64,000 nucleotides of DNA from Magnolia sinica (taxonomy: Eukaryota; Streptophyta; Magnoliopsida; Magnoliales; Magnoliaceae), in the NCBI RefSeq assembly GCF_029962835.1, contig NC_080579.1, positions 83,779,959-83,843,958 on the forward strand, given 5' to 3'. This document shows positions 1 through 13,700 of the stretch, piece by piece. The notes below the pieces were generated by a model, which saw nothing but the letters and a program-made list of their open reading frames with translations, was not told the origin of the DNA and searched no databases. Both the position numbers and the translations under genes were made by a program. Every line of letters begins with the position of its first letter. The stretch's first letter is position 1.

Positions 1-1869
1 CATGGTTAGCAAAGACAAGGAAAAAAACGGAAAGGATAAAGTTGCAATCAAACAAAGGATATGACACTGTTGCGGTTGATGGTGCAATCATCAAAGCATA
101 GGAGGCTCCTGGATTGCACCTTTGTTCTAACAGTGAGATTGGACCCATGCTCTAACACACTTGATCCTCATTGCTAGTAACAGATTTAGAAACCAAGGTA
201 AATGTACCATTCCCTGAATCGAGGAAATAAAGACCACAATTTTCATGACACTACCGATCGTCTTCTTTGTTGCCAGATCTTGGATAACAAAATGAGAGGG
301 TAAAACATAACATAACATTCAATTGACAGATAACAAATTTGAAGGAAAAGATGGGATAAACTATTAAAGGCATGGATAAAGATTCTGAAAGATGATTGGA
401 TAGTTTTATACGTGAGTCAATTGGATTTTAAATTGGTTTCTTTGGTTGAAATAGAACTTGTAAAAGGCTATATAGAGCTTATAATTATCGAACTTTATTT
501 ATACAGTTGACAACTTTACTATTTGCTCTGTGCTTCTTGTGATTGGAAACATTATCTAGAAGTGAGACTCTCCTAGACATTTTTTGGGAGAGATTCCCTA
601 AGGCTTTGGTGTTGTGACTCCAGTATTTATACTTTCACCAATATTCTTCTCTATTTTTCTGCTTGCAATTAAAAGATTTTTGCCATTTCATGGTGGATCT
701 AGAGAATCCAAATGTGTGCATTCAAAGTCTTCTCTATTGGGTTCGCTTCCATCTTAGTTGCTACGTTACATTTTGCCTTGGACTGGAAGATGTCTAGGTC
801 TTTAGCCAAGCTAATGGAAGCATGGAGATTCAGATTCTACGGCAAAATGGGCAGATTTCATGAGATCTGTCCTATTTGGTGCTTTGGTCGATTTGGAACG
901 AAAGCAGCAACATAGCATTTGAAAAAAAAAAAAAACACCCAAGGAGTGATCAATAGAACAACGGGTAAAATAAATATGCGGGCCCTATCACGCAAAGAAT
1001 TTCAGAAGGCTAAATGACCTTTAGATAAAAAATTTAAAATTTAAATTTAAAAAAGTGGGCTGGAATTCACAGACGCAGTGCAGCCAAGTTGTAATACCAA
1101 GTGGAGTCAAAGGGGCAGATTGAAATTGGAACTTTGTTGGGTGTTCCCATGGGAACCCAGGTCCTCCAGGCACTTAGGGCATCATTTGTGACAAAGGTGG
1201 CCACATCCTTTGGGCTTTCTGTGGTCCAATAAGAGTCAAAGACTCTAACAAGGCAGAGACCTGTGTACTATTAGTGGGGTTTTTTGAAATCAGGTGGTTT
1301 TATTGCAATCAAATAGTCATTGAAGGGTAATTGGCTCCTGGGCTTCGTCCTCAGGCTTTACACCCTCAAGACTAGTTGGGTTACGCAACTCATCTACCCA
1401 GAAAGGAAAAAAGAAAAAAGAAAAAGAAAAAGATGGGCTACTTAAGTCCAGAACATTTGCAGATCCAAACCCTCCCTCCCTCCACTCTAACTGGGTTACC
1501 CAACTCATCCACCCAAAAAGGGAAAAAGAACTGGCCTACTTGGGTTAATCCCAGGACATTTTTAGATCCAATCTGGTGTCCTCCCTCCCTCCCTCCCTTG
1601 AATGGGTAGGTTCTGTTCTCATGCCCAATACAATTATCTTTCTTGAAAGGGCAGGAGTAGATGCTAACCTCAGGAATGCAATGCAAGTGTCTCAGGTGTG
1701 TGTGTCTGCGCGCGCGCGCACGTGTGCACTCATGTTCTATGTGTGCATGTGTGTTCACATGTATGCACAAAGGTGCATGTGCGATTGGCAAACCTCAGTT
1801 TTCAAACATCAATTCAGGATTTAACAAGATATTACTAAAACAATATCATGATTAAAACAAAATTACAAT
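1..1869. other. Intron 6 (partial) of the TPR gene, no gene seen
   Basis: No supported coding sequence. It contains a tandem duplication of ~115 bp (1372-1487 and 1488-1600, each with 'gggttac.caactcatc.accca' and a (CCCT)n tract) and a mixed GT/GC microsatellite at about 1695-1780. Small ORFs here are low-complexity artefacts. Confidence 0.5.
1372..1600. repeat. Two-copy tandem repeat (~115 bp)
   Basis: The block beginning 'agttgggttacgcaactcat' recurs at about 1490 as 'actgggttacccaactcat'. Each copy is followed by an A/G-rich stretch, 'cca.ga.cattt.agatcca' and a CCCT-rich end. Confidence 0.6.
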
Positions 1870-2836
1870 CAATGTTTTAAATATTGACGATATCAGCCAA
1901 TATATCCCACAATATATCTTGTATCCCACCTGTGCGATAAGAAATGCACAGGTAATGCCGATATTTCTCACATGTTCGATCTGGTGAGCATTTTCAATTT
2001 CATATCCCTTTTTCCTTGTTGAAATTATGTTCAATCAGTGTCAAATGGTTATAAATCCATTGGTTCTTCATGTTTTACATGAAAAAGTCATAAAGTTGGA
2101 GCTTTGATTTCAATATCCACTGGTTCGTCATTTTCTCTATGTTTTTTTTTTTCGAAATTTTCCTTCAACTAGCTGTCAAGTGAGAGTAATTTCGAAGTAT
2201 TTAGGAGCATTTGATGAAATGATTATCACATACACTCTAATTTCGAAATTTGAGTGTAGGTGGTCCGATTTGGGGGGAAATTTTGAAACTTTCCCAATTT
2301 CTCCCAAATTGCTTGCAATTTTGCACTCCAAACATGAAATCAAGTATGTATGAGGGCTAATCTACTGATTTGTTAAGTCCTTGTCAATTTTCAAAAAAAA
2401 AAAATCATTTTTAAATTAAAAATTATTAATAATAAAATTTATTAAAATATTAATTTTGTTGTTCGAAATTTCCCTTCAACCAGCTGCCAATTGAGACTAA
2501 TATCAAAGTATTTAGGAGTGTTTGATGAAATGATCATCACATACACTCTAAATGTTATGCATTTAATTTAAATATAGTTGCATTAGTTCAGTCAGACAAC
2601 GCATAGCTTAGGACCCTATACAAATGAAACCTATTATGTGCACTTCTTTTTTAAGATGTTATAATTTAAAAGTGTGTATTGAGGTCTTTTTGAACAATTC
2701 CTGAAGTTTCATTAAAAAATTCAACCATTTCCCAATGTTTTCCCATGTTTCCGAAAAAGTGTTACCAGCTACAAACGATACATATCTGTATCTCAGGGAT
2801 GCGATAAGTAACACGATACCGATATTTCGAACACTA
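1870..2836. mobile_element. Non-autonomous hAT-like element, copy 1 (967 bp)
   Basis: It is flanked by a perfect 8-bp target-site duplication ATTACAAT (1862-1869 and 2837-2844). The left end is CAATGTTTTAAATATTG; the right end read on the minus strand is TAGTGTTCGAAATATCGG. An 8-bp TSD with YARTG-type ends is the hAT signature. Subterminal cgatat / gcgata motifs recur at both ends. No coding capacity. The interior is clearly homologous to the copy at 18471-19318. Confidence 0.85.
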
Positions 2837-2844
2837 ATTACAAT

Positions 2845-3551
2845 TAATGATTTTCACATTTATAGCGTGTAGCTTAAGCTAATCAATACTTATATTTTTA
2901 ATTCAAAAATAAAAAATTATATATGATAAATAGTATTAAAAAAAAAGTAAAAGATATAAAAATGCCTAACAGAAAATTTATTTTTCATTCTTTTAAGTAT
3001 AAGCATGTAAAAAAAAAATTATTAATTATGATTTGTCAAAAGCTAATCTACGTATATAAAGTTATACAACAAATCAAATAATTATTGCATTAACAACTTT
3101 CTAAGCAAACCACTTTAATTAATAATGTCTAATTAAAACCACAACTCACAACTCACAAGTATGAAAAGAAATAAAAATCCCATAGATTAGCATTATTAAA
3201 TACAACACCGATGTCGTCAATATGAAAAGGGATTTTCGAAAACCCTTTTTCTTTTTAGTTTTAAAGGTTTTTTAGTGTGTGAGTTTCACACCAACTTTAA
3301 CAAAGGATCAGCACCATTTTAAGTGAAAGTAAACATAAAAATGTTTGGTCTTAACTTTACATTTTTAAGGTTTTTTTTATGATGTGAGTTTTACACAATT
3401 TTTTTAAAAAAATTAAATTAAATTAAAAAAAAATACATTGTAGAGTACGCTACAAACACTACATTATACGTAGCTGTAGCGTACACTACAGGGGATTTAT
3501 GCTATTTAGCTACGCTACTTAGCATACACTATGAATGCTATTTGAAACACT
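2845..3551. mobile_element. Possible further hAT-like element (low confidence)
   Basis: This AT-rich block ends at ATTTGAAACACT, whose reverse complement AGTGTTTCAAAT resembles the hAT-like ends nearby. Before that end are repeated inverted gtagcgta / tacgctac motifs. The left border and a TSD were not found. Confidence 0.3.
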
Positions 3552-3775
3552 TTGTGCAATGGAGACCATGAACTACACCAGTTAGAAGGATTGAGTTGGT
3601 ACAAGTTGAATGCTCTAAAAGGGCAAGGGGAAGCTCAAAAGGACCTAGGTGGTGGTATTAAGAAAAGACTTGATGAACTATGGTCTAACTTATGGCCCTC
3701 GACAGTGAGGAATGGCGGAAAAGGATTCACGCAGCCAATCCCAATTAGTTGGGATAAGGCTTAGATGATGCTGAT
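3552..3775 (+). mobile_element. LINE 3'-end fragment
   Basis: The degenerate sequence retains the plant-LINE tail reading GGIKKRLDEL..., then 'ccaattagttgggataaggcttagatgatgc'-like DNA. The 'gggataaggctta' plus ATG-rich terminus is shared with the fragment at 16140-16380. Only the 3' tail is present, as in 5'-truncated insertions. Confidence 0.6.
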
Positions 3776-4042
3776 CTATTCCCATAGTATGTAATTCAAC
3801 CCCATCGCTAGTTCATTCTTTATATTTCATGTATTATAGTTCCTTCAGCCCTTTAATCTTAAACTTAGCTCCCTTGTTTCTCTAATTCTGTCTTTTACAT
3901 AGCCTGAAAAGGATCTGTCCAGAAAAGATTTCACATGATGTCCCTCAGTCACCAGTTGTTATAAAGGGTGCTATCGTCACTAAACTAGAATGGACAGGAA
4001 ACAAGAAATCTGTAACCAATCCCAATTTAAAAGTTTTGATAC

Positions 4043-4121
4043 CTCATAACATATCCGAGCTTGTTCAAGTTTTCGTTGTACAAGATAAAATTGCCCGAGG
4101 TTATGCAAAGCAGCACCAACT
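4043..4121 (-). CDS. TPR gene exon 6 (TPR motif)
   Basis: The acceptor is TTAATGCAG at 4130-4122 and the donor is GAG|GTATC at 4042. The 79-bp exon encodes [20 protein letters not shown] and ARICYE, the next TPR helix pair expected after exon 5. It ends in phase 0. No further exon of the family was recognised in 1-4042, so exon 7 lies beyond the window edge. Confidence 0.88.
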
Positions 4122-4732
4122 CTGCATTAAACATGACAATTAGTTTCCTACAAATTATGGATAGGGCATCATATCAAGCAGTTGAAGCTTATCCCACAAG
4201 ACCAATACAACACAGGACACATTTTAATTGAGATACATATAAGACCATATGAAAAAATAGAAACAACTCATACATGTTCAAAACTTTGAATGGCAAGAAG
4301 CAAAGTACATGTAGATGGCATTGGTGATGCAAAGAAAAGGAATGAACTACAAACTGAACAGCATACCTTTTGGAATTTCACTGGTGATGCAGAGAAGCAT
4401 GCACATAGTGTTTGAAATATTAGTATAGCTGCAAGTTTCGCTAGCTAGGGATACAGAAACAATATTGTTATCACCAATAATATCGCCGATTCCCAGAAAT
4501 TCAGGGAAGCATGCGAAAAATGGTGGAATTTTTCAGTGAAATTTCGGGAGATGCATCCATCCACCCATGCATGCATGCACACACACATGCAAACACACAT
4601 GTATGATCCATCCATCCATCCATGCATGCGTGCGCGATGCACACACACATATACACATCCATCCATCCATGCATGTATATACATGCATACAAAACACACA
4701 TGCATGATCCATTCATCCATCCATCCATGCAT

Positions 4733-4782
<50 letters not shown>

Positions 4783-7700
4783 CCGTCTAACCAACCATCC
4801 AACTATCCATCCATCCATCCATGCATACATACATACACCCAACCATCCATGTATGCATACATAACATATATACACATACAAGCACGCATTTCATCATAAA
4901 ACCATGCACCCATAAAAAAAAAAAAAATTGAAATGAATTTTTTTTCTTAATAAATAGATTTTTGGTGATATCAATATATTAGCAGTACATTAGTGATATT
5001 ATCGAAATATTGCCGATACACTGGCGATACAAAGAGACACCTGAAATTTACACAATCGAAAATATTAGTGATACATTGGCGATATTGATACATTGGCGAT
5101 ATAAGAGACACCTGAAATTTACACAATCAAAAATATTGACGATACATTGCCGATATCGATACGTTGGCGATATATCGACGATACCTACAATTTTCAATAC
5201 TACTAGTGTTATCGGAATCGCTGAGCTAGAGATACAGATAATATTGGGGATATTTCGATAATATCAGGGATACTTCGAACAATGCATGCACAATCTGTCC
5301 TGAAATTTTTGGCAAAGGATAGTCTACTTGTAGAGAAAATTTTCTTTGGAGAATTCTCCCTTTTGCTATCCTTTGGGTTGTTTGAAGGAAATAAACAACT
5401 GCATCTTTGACAATGTTTTGGCACCATCGAGAAGCAAGTGGAGGTCGTCAAAGTTCATGAACAAATCATATGTACTTAAGTATTGGAACACAACAGAGCA
5501 AGGTATCTACAAGGTTCCCAAAAGAAATGATGCAGGACATGGAAAATTAAATATGATATGCAAGATTTCAGGCTTAGATCCTACCAATTCAGGAACAATC
5601 ACACAAATTCCACGTCCCACATGAAAATCCAAACATACAATTAAAAAGGGGAATCTATGCGGGTCCAAGCCGACACAGGCTAGGACTGGACCAATAAAAA
5701 TTATAAACCAAACGATGTCAAAGGGAAATAAAATCAACTACTCATGCATAAAAATCAGTCCCTAATCCAAGGGATTCCCTAATTTCAATTCAAGGAACCC
5801 TAAGGTGATAAAAAGGGGCAAATCAATTAGGGATCATATAATCTAGGGTTAGGATTCATGAAAAACGGCTATGAGAGGATAAAAGAGGATAAAAACCTGA
5901 GCCAAAAGATGATCCCGCGTGTCGACAGCAACAATGGCCCAGACGGACGTGCGTGTGATCCCGGCCGTATGTGTGTGGGGCCCACTATTCAAAAAAAGGC
6001 CACCTTGGCCCTAGTCAGCCAGGGATGGACTCCAAAACCCCAAATCTCAGCTCGATCCGATGTACGGTTTGTGCGTGGTGCTCCGCCGAAGTTTCAGTCG
6101 CCTGCGGGCCGAAATCTGGAAACCTGTTGTAATGAAGAAATCTGATACAACAAAAGGACAAATTCGAAATACGGATGGTGGGGGGAAGATGGAAAAAAAG
6201 ATGATGGAAGATGGGGGTGAATTGGGATCGATGTGGCTTCGCACCACGGTAGTTAGCCCTTCGAAAAGGGAGGGCTTCGCACCTACTTTTGAATTCTTCC
6301 ACAACTCATGAAGAAAGCAGAAAAATAAAGCAGGAATTTTTTATTAACTTCAATGAATGAAAAGAACTACAAGGGGTGCCTATTTATAGGGAGAACCCAA
6401 TATCCAAAAACTCGCACCATGTGCGACACCTATTACTTGGCGATGAAGTAAACTAAAATAAAAACCAAACAAGGAAATCTAAAGAGTTCACGATGTTCTA
6501 AATAATAACAATAAGCAAAACCTAAAATATAAAACCAATCCGACGAGTGGGCCACGATCATGAGATCCTATGGTGGGCTTTTCTTGACTATCGGGCCACT
6601 TTTCTGAACCAAAACTTGACTTCTAGCTAGGAGGCCCTCCCTGGACGTCGTCATCGAGCCAGATCGATGGTGGGGTCCTCCTTCTACGTACGTACATGCG
6701 TAGGGGGGGCGGCGTGAGTGCGCGTGATGTCCCTATCAATTCTCCCCGACTGCAAAGATTTCGCCACTTGCGAAATAAAACTCCTGAACCGCTCCAGGAT
6801 GTCAAGATCAAGTCTTTGAAGCTCCTCCTTAGTGAGCCACGTGCTGTCTGAGCTGGGCGTGACTTCCATTTAACCACGTACTTCTGAAACCCGCCATCCG
6901 ACGTTGAAACTATCTGATGGTCCAGGATATCCTCTATTTCCTTTTGGGTGTGTGAAGGTTAGGTATGGGAGATAGAGGCTGGAAAAATGAGTCGGGAAGG
7001 ATAGGTATGGGTGGTAAAGGCTGGGAAGATGGGTCGAAACAGGTAGATATGGGAGGTAGAGGCTGGGAACATGGGTCGGGATAGGTAGGTATGGGACGTA
7101 GAGGCTGGAAATATGGGTTTGGAAGGATAAATATGGGAGGTAGAGGCTGGAAAAATGAGTCGGGACGGGTAGGTATGGGACGTAGAGGCTGGAAAAATGG
7201 GTCGGGAAGGGTAGGTATGGGAGGTAGAGGCTGGAAAGAAAGGTTAGGAAAAGTAGATATGGGAGGTAGAGGCTGAAAAAATGGGTTGGGAAGGGGCCAT
7301 GATTCAAAGGATAAATATGGGGAATTAGGATGGGTGGGCGAAGGGCCGGACAAAGTATTAGTGGTCCCCTGAAAAGTAACTAAATCCTCCACATCGGATG
7401 CGAAACTAATTCCCATGGAAGGTGGAAGATCTACCTCATACACATTGAGACCGTTTCGTTTTATAATTTTGACGGGTCTAACGCTACACACGTGTAACTT
7501 ACGAACGACACTCGAAGGATACCGCTCGGGCCTGATGCAGACCATCACAGAGTCCCCAATATTAAATCCTTTGAAACATTTATACTGGTCTGTAGAAAAT
7601 GTGCAATGTTCATTATTAGTCATGATCTTCTACCGATTTCTTGATGCGATGAATGAATGTAATGCACAAAAGACTCTGCAGACTCTAACGGCCTATAGGA

Positions 7701-10700
7701 CAGTGACATAGGGACAAGATCAATAAGTTTCCTAGGTTTATAATCAGTAACGACTTCACGAGGACTTAGACCTATGGACCTATCGACAAAATTATTCAAC
7801 GTAAACTCGGTTGTAGGTATTACGGTGTCCCATGTTCTGGTGTGCTCTATATCCCTCTTAGGGGACTCATCTGGTAGATCATCAGAACAAACATCACGAA
7901 ACTCATCCACTACCGGAATGACCTCAGTGGGTAACTCTACACTAACATCTGGTGCACTCTCTCCAGTCACAAGGCTGCACATGTTGTACCCCTCAAAATA
8001 GTGGTCTTGATGTCCCTCATGGGGTGGGTATACGGGTGCACGCCCATAACTGATTCCTTAGCCAACTCCATTCATTGGTCTATCCTTCAGGCCACCTGCC
8101 TGAGATTGGACATCTATCCCAATGGTGGGGTTTGTCCTGGCGATGGTCTTTAGTCGGGCAATGCGTTCATCAAGCTGCTCAAAGTATTGGTCCATTTCCA
8201 AGTGCTTAATCATAAACTCCAACTCCTAAAACAACTTGTTTAGTGACTCTTGCAATTGTTTCATGTTTAGTGTAGGGTGCCAACCAAAATTCAGCAATAT
8301 AGTTGTCAAAATATAAGAGTTTTTTTTTTTTTTTTTTAATTTTAAAGAATCGACCTAGTTTCTAAAAAACGAAAAAGGAAAGTTTCTAAAGAAACAAATT
8401 AGGAAAGCTTCTAAAAAATAAAAAAAAAAACAAATTAGAAAAGTTTCTAAAAAAAAACAACCTAGTTTCTAAAGAAAAAGAAAAAAGGAAAGTTGCTAAA
8501 AATAGAAAGTAAGTTAGTTTCTAAAAAAGAAAAAGGAAAGTAAATTAGTTTCTAAAAAAGAAAAAGGAAAGGAAATTAGTTTCTAAAAACAGATTAAGAA
8601 AGTTTCTAAAAAATTAGTTTATAAAAAAAAAAAAAAAAGGAAAGTTTCTAAACCTAGAAATAGAAAACTAAGTTAATTTCTAAAATAATTCAAATAAGGG
8701 GATAACAGAAAATTTCAGCAGCTTATTTCAGGGTTTATGGACCTCTAAATAGCCATATGTGATGAGAATTGATGCGTAATGGACATAAACAACCAAACCC
8801 TAAACATGTAATGAATTCCCCTACAAGAACCCTAAGCTCTGATACCAAATTTGATGCAAGACATGGAAAATTAAATATGATATGCAAGATTTCAGGCTTA
8901 GATCCTACCAATTCAGAAACAATCACACAAATACCACATCCCACATGAAAATCCAAACATACAATTAAAAAGGGAAATCTATGCGGGTCCAAGCCGACAC
9001 AGGCTAGGACTGGACCAATAAAAATTATAAACCAAACGATGTCAAAGGGAAATAAAATCAACTACTCATGCATAAAAATCAGTCCCTAATCCAAGGGATT
9101 CCCTAATTTCAATTCAAGGAACCCTAAGGTGATAAAAAGGGGCAAATCAATTAGGGATCATGTAATCTAGGGTTAGGATTCATGAAAAATGGCTATGAGA
9201 GGATAAAAGAGGATAAAAACCTGAGCCAAAAGATGATCCCGCGTGTGGACAGCAATAATGGCCCAGACGGACGTGCGTGTGATCCTGGCCGCACGTGTGT
9301 GGGGCCCACTATTCAAAAAAAGGCCACCTTGGCCCTAGTTGGCCAGGGATGGACTCTAAAATCCCCAAATCTCAACTCAATCCGATGTACGGTTTGTGCG
9401 TGGTGCTCCGCCAAAGTTTCAGCTCGCCTACGGGCCAAAATCTGGAAACCTGTTGTAATGAAGAAATCTGATGCAACAAAAGGACAAATTCGAAGTACGG
9501 ATGGTGGGGGAAGATGGAAAAAAAGATGATGGAAGATGGGGGTGAATTGGGATCGATGTGGCTTCGCACCACGGTAGTTAGCCCTTCGAAAAGGGAGGGC
9601 TTCGCACCTACTTTTTAATTCTTCCACAACTCATGAAGAGAGCAGAAAAATAAAGTAGGAATTTTTTATTAACTTCAATGAATGAAAAGAACTACAAGGG
9701 GTGCCTATTTATAGGGAGAACCCTATACCCAAAAACTCGCACCATGTGCAACACCTATTACTTGGCGATGAAGTAAACTAAAATAAAAACCAAACAAGAA
9801 AATCTAAAGCGTTCACGATGTTCTAAATAATAACAATAAGCAAAACCTAAAATATAAAACCAATCCGACGAGTGGGCCACGATCATGAGATCCTATGGTG
9901 GGCTTTTCTTGACTATCGGGCCACTTTTCTGAACCAAAACTTGACTTCTAGCTAGGAGGCCCTCCCTGGACGTCGTCATCGAGCCAGATCGATGGTGGGG
10001 TCCTCCTTCTACGTACGTACGTGCGTTGGGGGGGGGGCCATGAGTGCGCGTGATGTCCCCATCAAGAAAGCTACACAGAAACCGCCATTAAGCAGTGTTT
10101 AGAAGTTGAACTTTGATGGGTCTTCCTTTGTCAATTGTGGGCTGCAGGGTACTGGTGTTCTTTGAGATGAAAGCATAAGGACATATCTAGGGGAGCTAGG
10201 GAATGCTCCTACTTGAATGAGGTGCAAGTGAGGGCTTTAAGAGAAGGCTTAAGAAAAATAGTCTCCTTAAACTTCCCCAGTAGGGTGACAATCGGATGTG
10301 ATTCTACTAACAACATCTCATGTTTGAAGGAGAAGCTGAGCAGTGCAGTCTGCCACTTTCGAATGCAGCCTAAATATTTCAGTTGCTTCTATTAGTAGAG
10401 ATTCTTATGAAATAGCCAGCTCTTAGTTGATTCAGGACAATTAACCACTTGCTCTAAATGCTCGAACTGATAGAGCATGGGGAATTAATCCCTTTATCTC
10501 ATAGATCAAGCCCAAATCCATGGGTTAGGTCCTCGACCGAACCCTTCTCATGGGCCCCAAATCCATGGGTTCCGCAAACACTTGCTTCACACGGGCCGCC
10601 CACCCTAAGTGTGGCCCTGCATCCCACAGCCACCTCACTCAAGCCCAGTGTGAAAATGAAGGTGAGGAGTCTCGAAAACGATACCTCCCGCTCTTATACC

Positions 10701-13700
10701 AATTTGATGCAGAACAATTAACCACTTGCTCTAAAAGCTCAAACTAATAGAGCGTGGAGAATTAATCCCTTTATCTCATAACCCAGGCCCCAAATCCATA
10801 GGTTAGGTCCTCGGCCGAACCCTCCTCGTGGGCCCCAAATCCATGGGTTCTACCTCCTCTTGGGCTCCAAATCCATGGGTTCCACCTCACATGAGCCACC
10901 CACCCCGAGTGTACCCCTGCATCCCACAGGCCACTCCACTCGAGCCCAGTGTGAAGATGCCCCTGCATTATTAGCTAGGCAGCAGGTGACCAAGCAGCTC
11001 TTTGCATAGAGAATTTGTTTTTCCTTGTCTAAATACATTCTCCAATTTTACTGCTCGTATTTGATTTTTAGTGAGATCTCCACAAATTCATAATGAAAGA
11101 AATACATCATATGCACGAAAATGCATACAAATACAGTTCAAAAAATGGCTGGTTTCTTATCTACATTCTTTTTTGGCAATCACTCAATAATAGAAATTTT
11201 TACAATCATTATAGAGGAAATCTCAGATTTGTGTCATGGGAAGCTAATCACATTTGATGCCATTCACAAAGAAGCAAAGAGGGATGTGAATGAGCCAGCA
11301 AAATCCAGGGCTTGTATTCTGGATATGGTTATTGAAGATAGGGGCTGAATTGTTGTGGGGCTGGTTCCAAGTAATGTTGTGTGGGCCGGGTTTGTGGTGT
11401 TGCATTTGGTTTTCTTCTCTGTGGGGTTCTCTTTCTGTTTTTGAGATTTCCCCCTTCTTGTATGCTTCAAGTTCTGTTTTCTTAATAAAAATATGTTCCA
11501 ATCTTCATAAGAGAAAAATAAAAAATAAAAAAATTGTACGATCTGCTGGCATCCAAATTAACTACCTAACTGTCAAACTTTCCAGCAAATCCAAATAGAA
11601 TCTTACCAAGAAAAATAAAAATCCATGACTTACCGTATATCCTCAAGCCCAAATGATTTCTCCAATATGTTAATAGCCTCCAAGTACAATGGCTCTGCTT
11701 TCTCAAATTCCTTCCTTACCCTGTAGAGCTCAGCCTGTAATTGTATGATAACTGTCAACTCATTTTATTTTTTTAAGAGTGACTAGAAATTTCATTAAAA
11801 AAGGGAGACTAAAATTACAACAAAAGGGAGGAATCCCCAAACAATGACTGAAGTTGGATTTCAAAGCCTCATTAAATCAAATAATTAATTGATCGTGAAC
11901 AGTAAAATAATCAATAACCAGATAGAATATGGGCTGAAATTCCACAAAATAACACCTTGATAAGCACTAGCATTATGGGGCTATATAAATAAGTGCAATT
12001 TTAGTTTATTGAATTCTATCGTGCCATTGTCGTGGAAAAGGTAGGAAACTATGTTACTGGAGCACATTGGTACATGTGTCGGATGGTTCGAAAAAATTAT
12101 CCAAAAAAATGTGCAGGGAAAAAAGCTACAAAGATCCATCAAGGCAACGGATAAAAATCACCAATACATAGAGAAAGACAAGACCCCTTCCTTAGCCAAG
12201 GAATCAGCAAGGCTATTGGCCTCTCTCAAAATTTGATAGAAATAAATTTCCAAATTACAGGAAGACAGTCCAAGGGCTGCACTCACTTGTCCTTCAAATC
12301 TCAAGGTCCTGGTAGAGTGGTTCCCAATTAAAATGGGTATGGCAGCAGAGAAAACAGGAATGAGTATAGAATATGGCATGGGTAATGACACAAAAAAACA
12401 TAATATATTGGGAGATGATATATAAAATATAAATTGGTTGTTTCCATTGATATAAATATACTCTTGTTTAGTATTGAATAATACTCAAGAAATGTGACAA
12501 ATTTGGCAACTGGCCTCCAATCTTGCAGTTTTTGGGATACATGTGTTCCTGACATGTCAAGACAGGTATCCCAAGCTTTGGGATAAATAATAAATTGAAG
12601 GACCACATATTACTTGGTTGTCATAACTAGAAAGCAATAGGGAATTATTTCCTGGAATTCAAGATTCTAGAGTACATTCTGGGATTAGTGTTGCATCTGG
12701 TTGGGAAGTACTCGGTTAGTACGCAGGGCTGTCCAAGGCCTGTCCAGATCTGCACAGTAAGCTGAGCACGTAACTGAACCCAGCCTGGCCCATTGTGCAG
12801 CCTAACTATTCATTATGCCTAATCACCATGGAGGCCTTAGATGCAGCAGTAACACACCCCAAACTCGGCTTTGGCTGAAACTTTGTCAGGCTGGCTGCAG
12901 GCTGCAGCTCTAAATGGGAAAGGGACCTAAGAGTTTGTTTAAATGAACTCCCAATCTCATACAAAATAACTAATATTTTGGTGGAAGTTGGAACTGATCC
13001 TTTGTGGAATGTTTCAGGTAGCAAACATAGGAATTTTGGTGATAGTTGGAAAGGATAAATATCCCAACCTGACATTTTCTGCATATTGATTTGGAAATAA
13101 CAGCTGTTGTCAGCTGGACTTTCTCAGGACATCCAATGCAGCCCAACTTAGAAGGGAGTATCAACGATGTTATACATCTTTTTTTCCCAAAAATTGATGA
13201 TTGTATTAAGATTGAAAAACCTTACAAAAAGTATAGCAGGCCCCAAACTCAGACCCCTCACATCACTCAAATAGCAGGCCCACCATTACAAACAACAGAA
13301 AAAACAAAAAACAAAAACAAAAGAAACTATGAAAACATAAATCTGCCATCAAGCACGCAACTAAAAACTTTCCCGATACCCCCACATATCTGCCTTTGAG
13401 AGAAATTCTGGCTTTACAATCATCCAACTAATAATCATATGGAGAAACCTTCTTTTAACAAGCTTGTAAAAAACATGGAATCCAGATATTGGCCCTCCAG
13501 GAGATCAAGCTTGAATCTTTTAATGGCATCACTCTCCGATCTATTTGGGGAGCCAAGAATGCTGGTTGGTCAGTTCTGAATGCAGAGGGTTCTAAAGGTG
13601 GGATTTTAGAAGCATGGAATGAGAAATTCTGGGTGGCAGAAGATCATAACATAGGGTCTTTCTCAGTTTCGGTTGTCTTCAAGGATATATCATCCGATTT

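Larger units (their letters stand above)
5528..10064 (-). mobile_element. Gypsy (Ty3) LTR retrotransposon, internally deleted
   Basis: Two LTRs (5528-6738 and 8852-10064) begin TGATGCA and end TATCA/CATCA. A perfect 5-bp TSD AGAAA flanks the element (5523-5527 and 10065-10069). A tRNA-iMet primer binding site adjoins the right LTR and a polypurine tract adjoins the left LTR, so it is transcribed on the minus strand. The internal region is only 2.1 kb. A short gag start, a piece of the RT N-terminus and the integrase C-terminus remain; the central polyprotein is gone. The LTRs differ by a few per cent by eye, so insertion was fairly recent. It sits inside a LINE within TPR intron 5. Confidence 0.93.

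Noticed and set aside
1..4042. Exon 7 of the TPR gene within the window
   Set aside because: No minus-strand stretch resembled the next TPR, and no phase-0 acceptor with a protein-like reading was seen.
4445..4881. Long overlapping ORFs on both strands rich in Cys/Val or His/Thr
   Set aside because: They are translations of (CA)n, (CATC)n and (ATGC)n microsatellites inside a hAT-like MITE.
5858..6311. ORFs around 5.9-6.3 kb and their twins at 9.2-9.6 kb
   Set aside because: They lie inside the two Gypsy LTRs and are non-coding shadows of the duplicated sequence.
10428..10970. Tandem 276-bp repeats as a complete LTR retrotransposon
   Set aside because: No PBS, purine tract, coding region or TSD lies between or around the units.
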